From Gammaproteobacteria bacterium (GTDB taxonomy: Bacteria > Pseudomonadota > Gammaproteobacteria > Burkholderiales > Gallionellaceae): DNA of 64,000 bases. The notes below the pieces were generated by a model, which made no database searches, was not told where the DNA came from, and was given only the letters and a program-made list of their open reading frames with translations. The stretch covers positions 62,001-126,000 of the forward strand of contig JAHJNJ010000042.1 in the NCBI GenBank assembly GCA_018820925.1, given 5' to 3'. The position numbers and the translations under genes were made by a program. Shown one piece after another: positions 1 through 8,646 of this stretch. Each line of letters starts with the position of its first letter. Positions within the stretch are counted from its first letter, which is position 1.

Positions 1-576
1 GCTGTCGGCAATCGCGCGGAAACGTTTCCAGTCGATCACCAGCGCGTAAGCGGATGCACCCGCCACGATCATCTTCGGCTTGTGCTCGGTGGCCAGCTTC
101 TGCACCTGGTCGTAGTCGATCTCTTCCTTGTCGTTCAGGCCATACTGGATGGCGTTGTACAGCTTGCCGCTGATGTTCACCGAGGCGCCATGGGTCAGGT
201 GACCACCGTGCGCCAGGCTCATGCCCAGGATCGTGTCGCCGGGCTTCAACACGGAGACGTATACACCCTGATTTGCCTGCGAGCCGGAATGCGGCTGCAC
301 GTTGGCGTATTCCGCACCGAACAGCGCCTTGGCACGGTCGATGGCCAGTTGCTCGGCCACATCGACGAATTCGCAGCCGCCGTAATAGCGCTTGCCGGGA
401 TAGCCCTCGGCATATTTGTTAGTCAGCTGGCTGCCCTGCGCCTCCATCACCGCCGGACTGGTGTAATTTTCCGAGGCGATCAGCTCGATGTGATCCTCCT
501 GGCGGCGATTTTCGTTCTGGATGGCGGCCCAGAGCTCGGGGTCGGTCACGGCGATGGTGTTTTTGCTGGAGAACAT
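1..576 (-). CDS. glyA: Serine hydroxymethyltransferase, N-terminal part (cut by window edge)
   Basis: Interconverts serine and glycine with tetrahydrofolate in the cytosol, feeding one-carbon metabolism. The 192 visible codons begin [16 protein letters not shown] and carry the family hallmarks [31 protein letters not shown] and AHGGHLTHG. The PLP-binding lysine (near residue 230 in the family) lies beyond the window edge, so this is a partial gene and not a broken one. The start is supported by AGGGATG a few bases upstream. It is divergent from rpoH. The assignment is secure. Confidence 0.95.
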   Translation of the reverse strand, partial: MFSSKNTIAVTDPELWAAIQNENRRQEDHIELIASENYTSPAVMEAQGSQLTNKYAEGYPGKRYYGGCEFVDVAEQLAIDRAKALFGAEYANVQPHSGSQANQGVYVSVLKPGDTILGMSLAHGGHLTHGASVNISGKLYNAIQYGLNDKEEIDYDQVQKLATEHKPKMIVAGASAYALVIDWKRFRAIADS

Positions 577-699
577 GGCTTACATCCCTAAAAATAGTTG
601 AAAAACAGGAAGGCGCGGATTCTACCATGCCAAGCTACAGGCCTTACAAATGCTCCCTGTCGCCTTTTCCGGCTGGCTAGGAGCGAACTTATTCTTCGA

Positions 700-729
700 T
701 TGGCACTCGAATTGCCCGAGTGCTAGAAT
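700..729 (+). promoter_or_regulatory. CIRCE operator overlapping a sigma-70 promoter of rpoH
   Basis: The inverted repeat TTGGCACTC-N9-GAGTGCTAG (700-726) matches the CIRCE consensus TTAGCACTC-N9-GAGTGCTAA at 16 of 18 arm positions. The left arm contains a -35-like TTGGCA (700-705), and the right arm runs into a -10-like TAGAAT (724-729) with 18 bp spacing. Bound HrcA would therefore cover the promoter. HrcA/CIRCE control of rpoH is known from comparative work in betaproteobacteria; that it operates here is inferred. Confidence 0.85.
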
Positions 730-754
730 TACGCCCACTTTAGGAGGAAATGCC

Positions 755-1618
755 ATGAATACATCCATGAGTCTACCGATACCCTCTGCCGTTGGCAGTA
801 TCGAGGGGTATGTGCAGGCCGTGAATCGCTTCCCTGTGCTGACACATGAGGAAGAGTTGTCCCTGGCGAACCGCTTCAAAACACAGAATGATTTGGCCGC
901 TGCACGCCAGTTAGTGCTTTCTCACTTGCGCGTCGTGGTCAGCATTGCGCGCGGCTATGCCGGGTACGGGCTACCCCAGGCCGATCTGATCCAGGAAGGC
1001 AATATCGGGCTGATGAAAGCAGTGAAACGCTATGACCCGGAACGGGGGGTGCGCTTGGTATCGTTTGCCCTGCACTGGATACGCGCCGAGATTCACGAGT
1101 ACGTGATACGCAACTGGCGCATGGTGAAGATCGCCACGACCAAGGCTCAACGCAAACTGTTCTTCAACCTGCGCAGCATGAAGCAAGGGCTGGAGCCGCT
1201 CAAACCGCAACAAGTGCGCGAGATCGCGCAACAACTCAACGTGAGTGAGCACGATGTTGTGGATATGGAGGCACGTTTTGCCGGACATGAATTGGCGCTT
1301 GAACCGCTGGCCGGAGAAGATGACGAGAGCTATGCACCCATCAACTATCTCGCCGACAACCCCGAGCATGAGCCCTCCCATATTCTGGAAGCAGCAGAAC
1401 GTGAACACCTGCACACTGCAGGCTTGGCCCAGGCGCTGGCAAGCCTGGACGAGCGCAGCCGCCGCATCGTCGAGGCGCGTTGGCTTCGCGAGGAAAACGG
1501 GGCTACGCTGCACGATTTGGCAGCCGAGTTCAAAGTTTCTGCCGAGCGCATCCGCCAGATCGAGCAGAAAGCCCTGAGCAAGATGCAGACGCAGTTGGCA
1601 TTGCCTGCGACAGTTTAG
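755..1618 (+). CDS. rpoH: RNA polymerase heat-shock sigma factor RpoH (sigma-32)
   Basis: Directs RNA polymerase to heat-shock promoters. The 287-aa protein has sigma regions 2 to 4 in order: SHLRVVVSIARGYAGYGLPQADLIQEGNIGLM-type region 2, the RpoH box QRKLFFNLR at residues 132-140, and a C-terminal HTH ending in RIRQIEQKALSKM. The ATG at 755 is preferred over the in-frame ATG at 650 because AGGAGGAA (742-749) lies just before it and the CIRCE/promoter region would otherwise be inside the coding sequence. It is monocistronic and ends at a shared terminator with sspB. Confidence 0.96.
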   Translation: MNTSMSLPIPSAVGSIEGYVQAVNRFPVLTHEEELSLANRFKTQNDLAAARQLVLSHLRVVVSIARGYAGYGLPQADLIQEGNIGLMKAVKRYDPERGVRLVSFALHWIRAEIHEYVIRNWRMVKIATTKAQRKLFFNLRSMKQGLEPLKPQQVREIAQQLNVSEHDVVDMEARFAGHELALEPLAGEDDESYAPINYLADNPEHEPSHILEAAEREHLHTAGLAQALASLDERSRRIVEARWLREENGATLHDLAAEFKVSAERIRQIEQKALSKMQTQLALPATV

Positions 1619-1640
1619 TTTTAACAACCCGCCAATGAAA

Positions 1641-1669
1641 AAGCCGCAGATTTCTCTGCGGCTTTTTAT
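1641..1669. terminator. Bidirectional terminator between rpoH and sspB
   Basis: AAAAGCCGCAGA-tttc-TCTGCGGCTTTTT forms a 12-bp stem with A- and T-runs on opposite sides, so it can stop transcription from both convergent genes. Its right edge overlaps the last bases of sspB. Confidence 0.85.
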
Positions 1670-2073
1670 TTCACCACCCTCAACGTCGGTTTACCCTGTG
1701 GTGGCGGCTCATCATCCGGCGATCCACCATCGCTCGCCACGGTGGCACCCATCGGCGAGGATTCCTGCCCCTGGAATACCAGGCCCTGACCGGTTTCTTT
1801 GGCAAAAATACCGATGACCGCTGACATCGGAACGATAAGCTGATGCGCGACGCCGCCAAAACGTCCTCCACAGGTAATGTCCTCGTTGCCCAATTGAAGA
1901 TTGCGCACGGCGTCCATGCCGATGTTCAGGACAATCTTGCCATCCTTGACGTAGGCCATCGGAACCTGGGTGTATTCATCCACCTGTACCGCCAGATACG
2001 GGGTATACCCGGCGTCCGTACACCAATCAAAGATGGCGCGAATCAGGTATGGCTTGGTAGAGGGCTCGCTCAT
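1666..2073 (-). CDS. sspB: ClpXP protease specificity-enhancing factor SspB
   Basis: Adaptor that delivers ssrA-tagged proteins to ClpXP. The 135-aa product has the SspB substrate-binding fold at residues 1-110 (MPKPYLIRAIFDWC-like start, EDITCGGRFGGVAHQLIVPMSAV) and a flexible acidic linker. The extreme C-terminus PTLRVVK is the ClpX-binding tail typical of SspB. It lies 13 bp downstream of sspA in the same direction, the usual sspAB operon. Secure. Confidence 0.95.
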   Translation of the reverse strand: MSEPSTKPYLIRAIFDWCTDAGYTPYLAVQVDEYTQVPMAYVKDGKIVLNIGMDAVRNLQLGNEDITCGGRFGGVAHQLIVPMSAVIGIFAKETGQGLVFQGQESSPMGATVASDGGSPDDEPPPQGKPTLRVVK

Positions 2074-2086
2074 GCCAAACCCGAAA

Positions 2087-2686
2087 TCACTTGCGCATCG
2101 CTTTTTCGGCCGGCGTCATTGCTTCGATGTAAGCCGGGCGCGAAAACAGGCGTTCGGCATATTTCATCAGCGCTGCAGACTCCTTGTCGAGCTGGATGCC
2201 GTAGTGGTCCAGGCGCCACAGCAAGGGTGCGATCGCCACGTCCAGCATGGAAAATTCATCGCCCAGCATGTATTTCTGCTTGGCAAATACCGGGGCGATC
2301 TGCGCCAGATTCTCGCGCACTGACGCACGTGCTTTCTCCGCGACCTTGGCGTTGTTGCTTTCCAGACCCTGGATATGGCAGAACAACTCATTCTCAAAGC
2401 GGTGCAAAAACAAACGCGCACGGGCACGCATGACCGGATCCGGTGGCATCAACTGCGGATGCGGGAAGCGCTCGTCAATGTATTCATTGATGATATTGGC
2501 CTCGTACAGGATCAGGTCGCGTTCGACCAGAACCGGCACGGTGTTATACGGGTTCATTACCGCCAAGTCTTCCGGCTTATTGAAGACATCCACGTCTATG
2601 ACCTGGAAATCCATGCCCTTCTCAAACAAAACGAAGCGGCAACGGTGGCTGTAGGGATCAGTCGTCCCGGAATAAAGTGTCATCAT
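2087..2686 (-). CDS. sspA: Stringent starvation protein A (GST-fold RNA polymerase-associated protein)
   Basis: Binds RNA polymerase and modulates stress and stationary-phase transcription. The 199-aa protein has an N-terminal thioredoxin-like domain (MMTLYSGTTDPYSHRCRFVLFEKGMDF, NPYNTVPVLVERDLILYEANIINEYID) and an all-helical GST C-terminal domain. The cis-proline in TVPVL is kept, and the N-terminus looks like SspA and not like a catalytic GST. It is first in the sspAB pair, and the petABC terminator upstream separates it from the bc1 operon. Confidence 0.93.
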   Translation of the reverse strand: MMTLYSGTTDPYSHRCRFVLFEKGMDFQVIDVDVFNKPEDLAVMNPYNTVPVLVERDLILYEANIINEYIDERFPHPQLMPPDPVMRARARLFLHRFENELFCHIQGLESNNAKVAEKARASVRENLAQIAPVFAKQKYMLGDEFSMLDVAIAPLLWRLDHYGIQLDKESAALMKYAERLFSRPAYIEAMTPAEKAMRK

Positions 2687-2731
2687 AAAAAAACCACCTA
2701 CACAAAAAAACGCTATGACATAAAACCAAAA

Positions 2732-2754
2732 GGCGGAGCTTTTATAGCTCCGCC
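2732..2754 (-). terminator. Terminator of the petABC operon
   Basis: GGCGGAGCT-tttat-AGCTCCGCC is a perfect 9-bp stem. Read on the minus strand it is followed by TTTTGGTTTT, and it lies about 80 bp downstream of petC and before sspA, so it isolates the bc1 operon from sspAB. Confidence 0.85.
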
Positions 2755-2836
2755 GTTTGGCACTTGGTAAAACGGGTTGCGGAAGTTACCACAAATGACT
2801 CCGGAAATTCAATCCGACGCCATCTAATTCACTGAA

Positions 2837-3559
2837 TCAATGAATATCTTTCCAGAATTCTTTCTTCAACAGATAAGCCAGAATCAGGAGTATGAACAGG
2901 AAACCCAGCACGATATACCCGAGTTTGTAACGCACCAGCTTGGCCGGCTCGCTCATGAAATCGAGAAAGTTGACCAGATCGCCCACCGTCGCATCGAACT
3001 CTTTGGGGCTCATGGAACCCGGAGAGGTCAGTTTCAAGGTTTGCACTTCATGACCGCCTTCGTGTTTTACCACCTCCAATGCCTGATCGCCCTGCAGCGT
3101 ACCCAGGATATTGGGCATGGCAACCAGCGGGAACAGCAGGTTGTTCACTCCAGACGAACGTTCGGTATCCACGTAGAAGCTGCGCAGATAGGTGTACACC
3201 CAGTCTGCGCCGCGCGCGCGCACTTCCACGCTCATATCGGGCGGTGCAGCGCCGAAAGCCGCTTTTGCGGTTTCCGAATCCATTGCGGCTTTCATGGTTG
3301 AACCCGGTTTGCCGCCTTCCGGCAGCAACTTCCTGATTTCTTCATCGCTCATGCCGATATCCGCCAGCCGGTTGTAACGCATGTAAGCCGCACTGTGGCA
3401 AGCCAGGCAGTTGGCAACAAAGAATTGCGCACCGCGTTGCAGCGAAGCCTTGTCACTCAGGCTGCCGGGGGCAGCATCCAAATGAAGCGTCTCGCTGGCA
3501 AACGCCATCGCCGGTACCATCAGCAGCACCAGCATCCATAGTTTATTGATTAGTTTCAT
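2837..3559 (-). CDS. petC: Cytochrome c1 of the bc1 complex
   Basis: Membrane-anchored haem c subunit that passes electrons from the Rieske protein to soluble cytochrome c. The 240-aa protein has an N-terminal signal peptide (residues 1-21), the haem-binding CLACH at 51-55 followed by SAAYMRYNRL, a candidate axial Met in MPNILGTLQGD near 148, and a C-terminal anchor (about 213-232) ending in KKEFWKDIH. It is the last gene of petABC, 24 bp after petB. Confidence 0.96.
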   Translation of the reverse strand: MKLINKLWMLVLLMVPAMAFASETLHLDAAPGSLSDKASLQRGAQFFVANCLACHSAAYMRYNRLADIGMSDEEIRKLLPEGGKPGSTMKAAMDSETAKAAFGAAPPDMSVEVRARGADWVYTYLRSFYVDTERSSGVNNLLFPLVAMPNILGTLQGDQALEVVKHEGGHEVQTLKLTSPGSMSPKEFDATVGDLVNFLDFMSEPAKLVRYKLGYIVLGFLFILLILAYLLKKEFWKDIH

Positions 3560-3583
3560 GTCAACGAATCCCTCACAGTTATT

Positions 3584-4819
3584 CTATTTGAACGTCACAC
3601 GATCAGGCTCGGGCTTGCACTTGTCGATCTTGGTGTACCACGGCATCAAGATGAAGAATGCAAAGTACACCACCGACAGCACTTGAGAGAGCAATGTGTA
3701 GGTAGGGGTCACCGGCATCATGCCCAGATAACCAAGACCGAGGAAGCTGATCACGAAAGCAGCCAGGAAAGCCTTATAGATCGGGCCGCGATAACGGATC
3801 GATTTGACCTTGCCGCGATCCAGCCAGGGCAGGAACACGACGGCGATTGCACCGATACCCATGGCGACCACCCCCGGGAATTGCGAACCGAACATTGGCG
3901 GCACCGCACGCAGGATGGCGTAATAGGGAGTGAAATACCAGACCGGCGCAATATGTGCCGGAGTCTTCATCGGGTCGGCCGGAATGAAGTTGTTGGCTTC
4001 GATGAAATAACCGCCCATGTCCGGCGCAAAGAATACGACCGCGCAGAAAATCATGAGGAAAGCCACCACCGCCACAATATCTTTCACGGTGTAGTAGGGA
4101 TGGAAAGGAATGCCGTCAAGCGGAATGCCATTCGCGTCCTTGTTTTTCTTGATCTCGATACCGTCCGGGTTGTTGGAGCCGACCGCGTGCAAGGCAACGA
4201 GGTGCACGAAAACGATGCCCACCAGAACCAGCGGGATCGCGGCCACGTGCAACGCAAAGAAGCGGTTCAGGGTCGCATCCGAAATCACGTAGTCGCCGCG
4301 GATCAAGACCGACAGATCTTCGCCGATGAACGGCACGGAAGAAAACAGGTTAACGATCACCTGCGCACCCCAGAACGACATTTGACCCCATGGCAACAGG
4401 TAACCCATGAAAGCTTCAGCCATCAGCGCCAGATAAATGACCACGCCGATGATCCACAGCAATTCGCGCGGCTTGCGATAGGAACCGTACATCATGCCGC
4501 GGAACATATGCAGATACACCACAATGAAGAAAAAGGAAGCGCCAGTGGAGTGAATGTAGCGCAACAACCAGCCCGATTGCACATCACGCATGATGTACTC
4601 GACGGATGCGAAAGCGAACAATGCGTCCGGCTTGTAGCTCATGGTCAGGAAGATACCGCTGACGATCTGGATCACCAGAACCAGCAGCGACAGGGAACCG
4701 AAGAAATACCAGAAGTTGAAGTTCTTCGGTGCGTAATACTCGGAAAGATGGTATTTCCAGGTTTCGATCAGCGGGAAGCGATCATCGACCCAGCCAATAA
4801 AATCGTTCAATAGTTTCAT
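3584..4819 (-). CDS. petB: Cytochrome b of the bc1 complex
   Basis: Quinol-oxidising and proton-translocating core subunit with two b haems. At 411 aa it is the long, unsplit form with about eight membrane helices. Visible landmarks are YIHSTGASFFF, the b-haem histidines in that region and in NRFFALHVAAIPL, GYLLPWGQMSFWG, and the Qo-site motif PVWYFTPYYAILR, where many other groups have PEWY. The PVWY form is known in beta- and gammaproteobacteria, so it is lineage-typical. Its ATG shares one base with the petA stop (TAATG), indicating translational coupling. Confidence 0.97.
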   Translation of the reverse strand: MKLLNDFIGWVDDRFPLIETWKYHLSEYYAPKNFNFWYFFGSLSLLVLVIQIVSGIFLTMSYKPDALFAFASVEYIMRDVQSGWLLRYIHSTGASFFFIVVYLHMFRGMMYGSYRKPRELLWIIGVVIYLALMAEAFMGYLLPWGQMSFWGAQVIVNLFSSVPFIGEDLSVLIRGDYVISDATLNRFFALHVAAIPLVLVGIVFVHLVALHAVGSNNPDGIEIKKNKDANGIPLDGIPFHPYYTVKDIVAVVAFLMIFCAVVFFAPDMGGYFIEANNFIPADPMKTPAHIAPVWYFTPYYAILRAVPPMFGSQFPGVVAMGIGAIAVVFLPWLDRGKVKSIRYRGPIYKAFLAAFVISFLGLGYLGMMPVTPTYTLLSQVLSVVYFAFFILMPWYTKIDKCKPEPDRVTFK

Positions 4820-5415
4820 TATGCAACTCCCTTTTTCTTGTCATCGCCAATCAGCAGCAGAGTGTCACTGAGATATTGATGCGGGGGGATAATCAGATTG
4901 GTCGGCGCGGGAGAGCCCTGGTAGACGCGGGCCGAAATGTCGAAACGCGAACCGTGGCAAGGACAGAACCAGCCACCGCCCCAGTTGGCACCGAGGTCAG
5001 CTGCCGCCACTTCCGGACGGTAGGTCGGGGAACATCCCAAGTGAGTACAGATACCGATCACGACGAACACTTCCGGCTTGATGGAGCGGGTTGCGTTATT
5101 GCAGTAATCGGGTTGTTGGGGAACTGCGCAGGTCGGGTCGGTCAATTCGCCATCATGTTTAGTCAGCAAATCAAGCATTTCCTGGGTGCGGCGCACGATC
5201 CATACCGGCTTGCCCTGCCACTCGACGACTATCTGCTCGCCCGGATTGATACTGCTGATATCCACCTCGACCGGCGCTCCGGCAGCCTTGGCACGCTCAC
5301 TGGGCATAAAGCTCAGCACAAATGGCGTTGCCATGCCCGCTGCGGCTACACCACCTGCCGCCGAGGTGGCGGCAAGCAATAGTCGCCGCTTGCTGCGATC
5401 TACATTGTCAGTCAT
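4819..5415 (-). CDS. petA: Rieske iron-sulfur subunit of the bc1 complex
   Basis: Carries the 2Fe-2S cluster that takes electrons from quinol to cytochrome c1. The 198-aa protein starts MTDNVDRSKRRLLLAATSAAGG, a twin-arginine signal-anchor. Cluster box 1 CTHLGC is at residues 123-128 and box 2 CPCH at 151-154. I chose the ATG at 5415 because AAGGG sits 9 bp upstream and the Tat motif then has normal placement; a longer reading from 5463 adds an unlikely N-terminus. It is a likely substrate of the tatA/tatC products encoded nearby. Confidence 0.96.
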   Translation of the reverse strand: MTDNVDRSKRRLLLAATSAAGGVAAAGMATPFVLSFMPSERAKAAGAPVEVDISSINPGEQIVVEWQGKPVWIVRRTQEMLDLLTKHDGELTDPTCAVPQQPDYCNNATRSIKPEVFVVIGICTHLGCSPTYRPEVAAADLGANWGGGWFCPCHGSRFDISARVYQGSPAPTNLIIPPHQYLSDTLLLIGDDKKKGVA

Positions 5416-5491
5416 GACTCTCATCCCTTCATAAATAAAGAAAAAATTGCATTGCTTCGACACGAACAGTCAGATTCATGCCGATCAAAAT

Positions 5492-5520
5492 ATTATATGC
5501 ATACCACTCGTTATCGCTAA
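5492..5520 (-). promoter_or_regulatory. Candidate sigma-70 promoter of petABC
   Basis: On the minus strand a perfect TATAAT (5492-5497) is preceded after 17 bp by TTAGCG (5515-5520), a weak -35. It lies about 80 bp upstream of the petA start in an otherwise non-coding stretch. The -10 is strong and the -35 matches only 3 of 6 consensus bases. Confidence 0.5.
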
Positions 5521-5898
5521 CATCGGGAACACAGCGGAACCGCCTCAAAAGCAAACACCCCTGATGGAATACCCCAGCCACAACTGTCATTCAACCGATA
5601 ATTTTACCCAGTTACACACCCTGTCGCAAGCAGGGGGATGGAAAATAAGGGGTTTTATTGATTTGAAACTGGCCAATGAATTTATCGGTGACAGATAAGC
5701 CTTATTATTCTGGCCCCTGCACTTGAAACGGCTTTCGTCAGCATCATGAAACCTGTTCCCTCATGCAAAAAATGTGTCGAACTGACGTTAGTTGGGTGTG
5801 CGACAAACCCTGTCAAGGCTGCAAGGCGCCAAAAACTGCGCAGCAGAAATTCAAGCCCGATTCTTGTACACTCTCAACCGATAAGAGGGAGAGCGGGA
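5521..5898. other. Non-coding spacer between petABC and the mgtC-like gene
   Basis: I see no convincing gene or structured RNA here. The mgtC frame stays open back to an ATG at 5746, but the Cys/Lys-rich translation (CKKCVEL, KAARRQKLRSRN) does not resemble the family N-terminus. Two copies of ACCGATAA (about 5595 and 5877) lack a matching sigma-28 -35 element. A short open frame at 5447-5698 has no ribosome binding site or recognisable product. Confidence 0.4.
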
Positions 5899-6648
5899 AT
5901 GAACGAACTATCGTTTGCGAATCTGTCAGCTTACTGGTCCGCCCCGGAAGTTGCGACCAATATAATCGTGTTTTTCAACCTGTTCGGGGCACTCATACTC
6001 GGCCTGATCGTCGGTTATGAGCGCTCCTACCATGGCCGGGCAGCAGGTATGCGCACCTACGGCCTGGTCTGCATGGCCGCCGCCGCACTCACCGCCATCG
6101 CCGGGTACCCGTCTTTCTGGTATGGCGGACAAGTAAACACCTATCTTGCGGGCGATCCCACCCGGGTCATTCAGGGCATCGTCACCGGCATTGGCTTCCT
6201 CGGCGCCGGCGTCATCATGCGCGACGGGCTTAACATCAGCGGGCTGACCACCGCAGCATCAATCTGGACCTGCGCGGCCATCGGCATTATGGTAGGCGTC
6301 GGGTTTTACGCGTCGGCGATATTGCTCACCATGCTCTCGGCGATGAGCATGATGTGGATATCCAGGCTGGAAAACTGGCTGCCTTCGCGCCCCGCCATCG
6401 CCATTTCGCTCGAGTTTGAAAAGAATTTCGTGCCTCAGGAAAACACCCTGCGCGATGTCGTCCACTCCCACGGTTACGAGGTCGCCACGGGCTCCTTCTC
6501 CATCCGTTCCAATAACGAAAAACTGGAATGGCACTTTGTCGCCATCGCTTTCAATAAAAACAGTGGCGTAGCAATGAACGAACTGGCAAGCGGATTGAGC
6601 ACGCTGCAAGGCGTGGAAGATTTCTCTCTATCTCACGCACGCAACTGA
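5899..6648 (+). CDS. MgtC/SapB family inner-membrane protein
   Basis: Membrane protein of the MgtC/SapB family, members of which are linked to magnesium limitation, membrane potential and F-ATPase control; its specific role here is unknown. The 249-aa product has about five N-terminal membrane helices (residues 20-155) with the conserved GLIVGYERSYHGRAAGMRT, TGIGFLGAGVIM and GLTTAASIW segments. A soluble C-terminal ACT-like domain (about 165-249) follows. The start at 5899 is chosen because AGAGGGAGAGCGGGA precedes it. It is not obviously in an operon. Confidence 0.85.
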   Translation: MNELSFANLSAYWSAPEVATNIIVFFNLFGALILGLIVGYERSYHGRAAGMRTYGLVCMAAAALTAIAGYPSFWYGGQVNTYLAGDPTRVIQGIVTGIGFLGAGVIMRDGLNISGLTTAASIWTCAAIGIMVGVGFYASAILLTMLSAMSMMWISRLENWLPSRPAIAISLEFEKNFVPQENTLRDVVHSHGYEVATGSFSIRSNNEKLEWHFVAIAFNKNSGVAMNELASGLSTLQGVEDFSLSHARN

Positions 6649-6687
6649 TCATCCTGGCTGATTGGCTGTTTGCGCATACAAGCCCCG

Positions 6688-7434
6688 CTAAACCGGATTA
6701 TCCTGGTCGAAGAATCGGTGTTCCAGTCCGAAGCGTGCAGCAAGATGTTCCCCCAGCGCCTGCACACCGTAGCGTTCAGTGGCATGGTGCCCGGCAGCAA
6801 TGAAGGCGACGCCGGTCTCCTGTGCCACATGCACGTTCTGCTCGGAAATTTCCCCCGTCAAGAAAGCATCCACCCCCAGCGCCACGGCCTGTTCGAAGTA
6901 ACTTTGTCCGCCTCCGCTGCACCATGCGATGCGAACAATGTTGGGATTGGCATGGCCGATGACCTGCGGCACCCGTTGCAGGGTATGTTCGATCAGATGA
7001 GTAAGTTGTTGCAGGGTCTGCGGCTGCGCCAGCGCGCCGTGCATGGCAATATCCTGTTCGCCGAAGCGTCCCTGCTCAACAAATCCCAGCATTTCGCCAA
7101 GTTGGGCGTTGTTGCCGAGTTCGGGGTGAGCATCCAGCGGCAGATGATAGGCCAGCAAACTGACGTCATGTTTGAGCAGGTGGGCAACACGCCGTTTTTT
7201 GATACCGGTAATGGCGGCGTCTTCGCTGCGCCAGAAATAGCCGTGGTGCACAAGGATGGCGTCCGCCCCCCAGGCCGTGGCCGCCTCCAGCACGGCCTGC
7301 GAGGCTGTGACGCCGGTGGCGATACGCCGTACTTCAGCCCGGCCTTCAACCTGCACCCCGTTGGGGCAGTAATCACGAAAACGACTGACGCCAAGCTCGC
7401 TTTCGATATAATCACGCAACTCTGTCAATCGCAT
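6688..7434 (-). CDS. Nif3-like dinuclear metal centre protein (YbgI family)
   Basis: Member of the Nif3/YbgI/YqfO family, toroidal hexamers with a two-metal site. GTP cyclohydrolase-type hydrolase activity has been proposed for some members, but the physiological role is unsettled. At 248 aa it is the short form without the inserted PII-like domain. Metal-ligand motifs seen are ILVHHGYFW near residue 65 and FIAAGHHATERYG near 215-225. It is divergent from the DegS-like gene, with 38 bp between starts. Confidence 0.88.
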   Translation of the reverse strand: MRLTELRDYIESELGVSRFRDYCPNGVQVEGRAEVRRIATGVTASQAVLEAATAWGADAILVHHGYFWRSEDAAITGIKKRRVAHLLKHDVSLLAYHLPLDAHPELGNNAQLGEMLGFVEQGRFGEQDIAMHGALAQPQTLQQLTHLIEHTLQRVPQVIGHANPNIVRIAWCSGGGQSYFEQAVALGVDAFLTGEISEQNVHVAQETGVAFIAAGHHATERYGVQALGEHLAARFGLEHRFFDQDNPV

Positions 7435-7472
7435 CGGGTTCGCCCCATCAATTTAGCGGCTTAAATCATATC

Positions 7473-8627
7473 ATGCGCAAATTCTGGCTCCTTTTCGCCC
7501 AAGCCACAACTGTCGGCCTCGCGCTGCTGTTTGTTGTCCACACGCTGCGGCCTTCGCTTTTGCCCAACGCAGCGCGTAGCGGCGTAGTCACACTCTATGA
7601 AAGTGCCATGAACGGCGGCGATCTGCCCTCGGTCGGTTTCAGCAAGGCGGCACAAAAAGTCATGCCTGCAGTGGTCAACATCTTCACCAGCAGCGAAGTC
7701 AAGACACCCGCCTCTCCCTTCATGGACGACCCGCGTTTCCGCTTCTTCTTTGGCGACGAGTTTGACAACAATGTCCCGCAGCAAAGCTCCAGCCTGGGTT
7801 CCGGCGTCATCGTCAGCCATGACGGTTATATCCTCACCAACCATCACGTGGTCGAATCCGCCGACGAGATCGAAGTGGCACTCGCCGACGGACGCACGGC
7901 CAAGGGACACATTATCGGCTCCGACCCCGACACCGACCTGGCCGTGATCAAGGTGGACTTGGGCAACAACTTGCCCGCCATCACATTCGGGCAATCCGAT
8001 CAGGCGCACGTTGGCGACATCGTGCTGGCCGTCGGCAACCCGTTCGGCGTCGGCCAGACGGTCACCATGGGCATCATCAGCGCATTGAAGCGCAATCATC
8101 TGGGATTAAGCACATTCGAGAATTTCATCCAGACCGATGCCGCCATCAACCCCGGCAACTCGGGCGGGGCACTGGTGGATGTGGAAGGCAACCTGCTCGG
8201 CATCAATAGCGCAATCTATTCACCCAACGGCGGTTCGCTCGGGATCGGCTTTACCATCCCGACCAGCACGGCAAAAAAAGTCATGGAGCAAATCATCCAG
8301 AACGGCTCTGTGACGCGTGGCTGGGTGGGGATTGCCGTGCAGGAACTTACGCCGGAACTGGCCGAATCATTCAAACTGAAAGACACTCAGGGTGTGTTGA
8401 TTGCAGAAGTAGTGCGCGGCAGTCCGGCGGACAAAGCGGGCATCAAAGCCGGAGACATCCTCGTCAGCATCGACGGCAAACCGCTGGCCGATTCCACCGC
8501 CATGCTGGAAACCATCTCGTCGCTGCCGCCGGGCAAGGAGGCTGCGCTCATGCTGCTGCGCAATCAATCCGAGATCGAGTTAAAAGTAAAAGTCGGCAAA
8601 CGTCCGAAACCCAAGGCTCAGGAATAA
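7473..8627 (+). CDS. Membrane-anchored trypsin-like serine protease with one PDZ domain (DegS/AlgW-like)
   Basis: Periplasmic HtrA-family protease. The 384-aa protein has an N-terminal hydrophobic anchor (residues 4-24), a protease domain with the triad His125 (TNHHVV), Asp155 (DPDTDLAVIK) and Ser230 (NPGNSGGA), and one PDZ domain (about 285-375). A single PDZ plus an anchor without a clear signal-peptidase site is the DegS/AlgW layout; DegP and DegQ have two PDZ domains. Family members sense envelope stress by cleaving anti-sigma factors, but no such gene lies nearby. It is convergent with tatC. Confidence 0.88.
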   Translation: MRKFWLLFAQATTVGLALLFVVHTLRPSLLPNAARSGVVTLYESAMNGGDLPSVGFSKAAQKVMPAVVNIFTSSEVKTPASPFMDDPRFRFFFGDEFDNNVPQQSSSLGSGVIVSHDGYILTNHHVVESADEIEVALADGRTAKGHIIGSDPDTDLAVIKVDLGNNLPAITFGQSDQAHVGDIVLAVGNPFGVGQTVTMGIISALKRNHLGLSTFENFIQTDAAINPGNSGGALVDVEGNLLGINSAIYSPNGGSLGIGFTIPTSTAKKVMEQIIQNGSVTRGWVGIAVQELTPELAESFKLKDTQGVLIAEVVRGSPADKAGIKAGDILVSIDGKPLADSTAMLETISSLPPGKEAALMLLRNQSEIELKVKVGKRPKPKAQE

Positions 8628-8646
8628 AACTCTCGGGCCTTGGCAG

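Noticed and set aside
4019-4090. PVWY instead of PEWY in cytochrome b as a possible inactivating change
   Set aside because: The PVWY variant is normal in beta- and gammaproteobacterial bc1 complexes.
3683-4813. Long plus-strand frame opposite petB
   Set aside because: Shadow of a conserved gene in G+C-rich DNA; the His/Arg/Gln-rich translation has no family features.
5447-5698. 83-codon plus-strand frame upstream of petABC
   Set aside because: It spans the likely petABC promoter, lacks a ribosome binding site and has no recognisable features.
5746-5898. Upstream in-frame extension of the MgtC-like protein
   Set aside because: The Cys/Lys-rich extension does not match the family and the ATG at 5899 has a good ribosome binding site.
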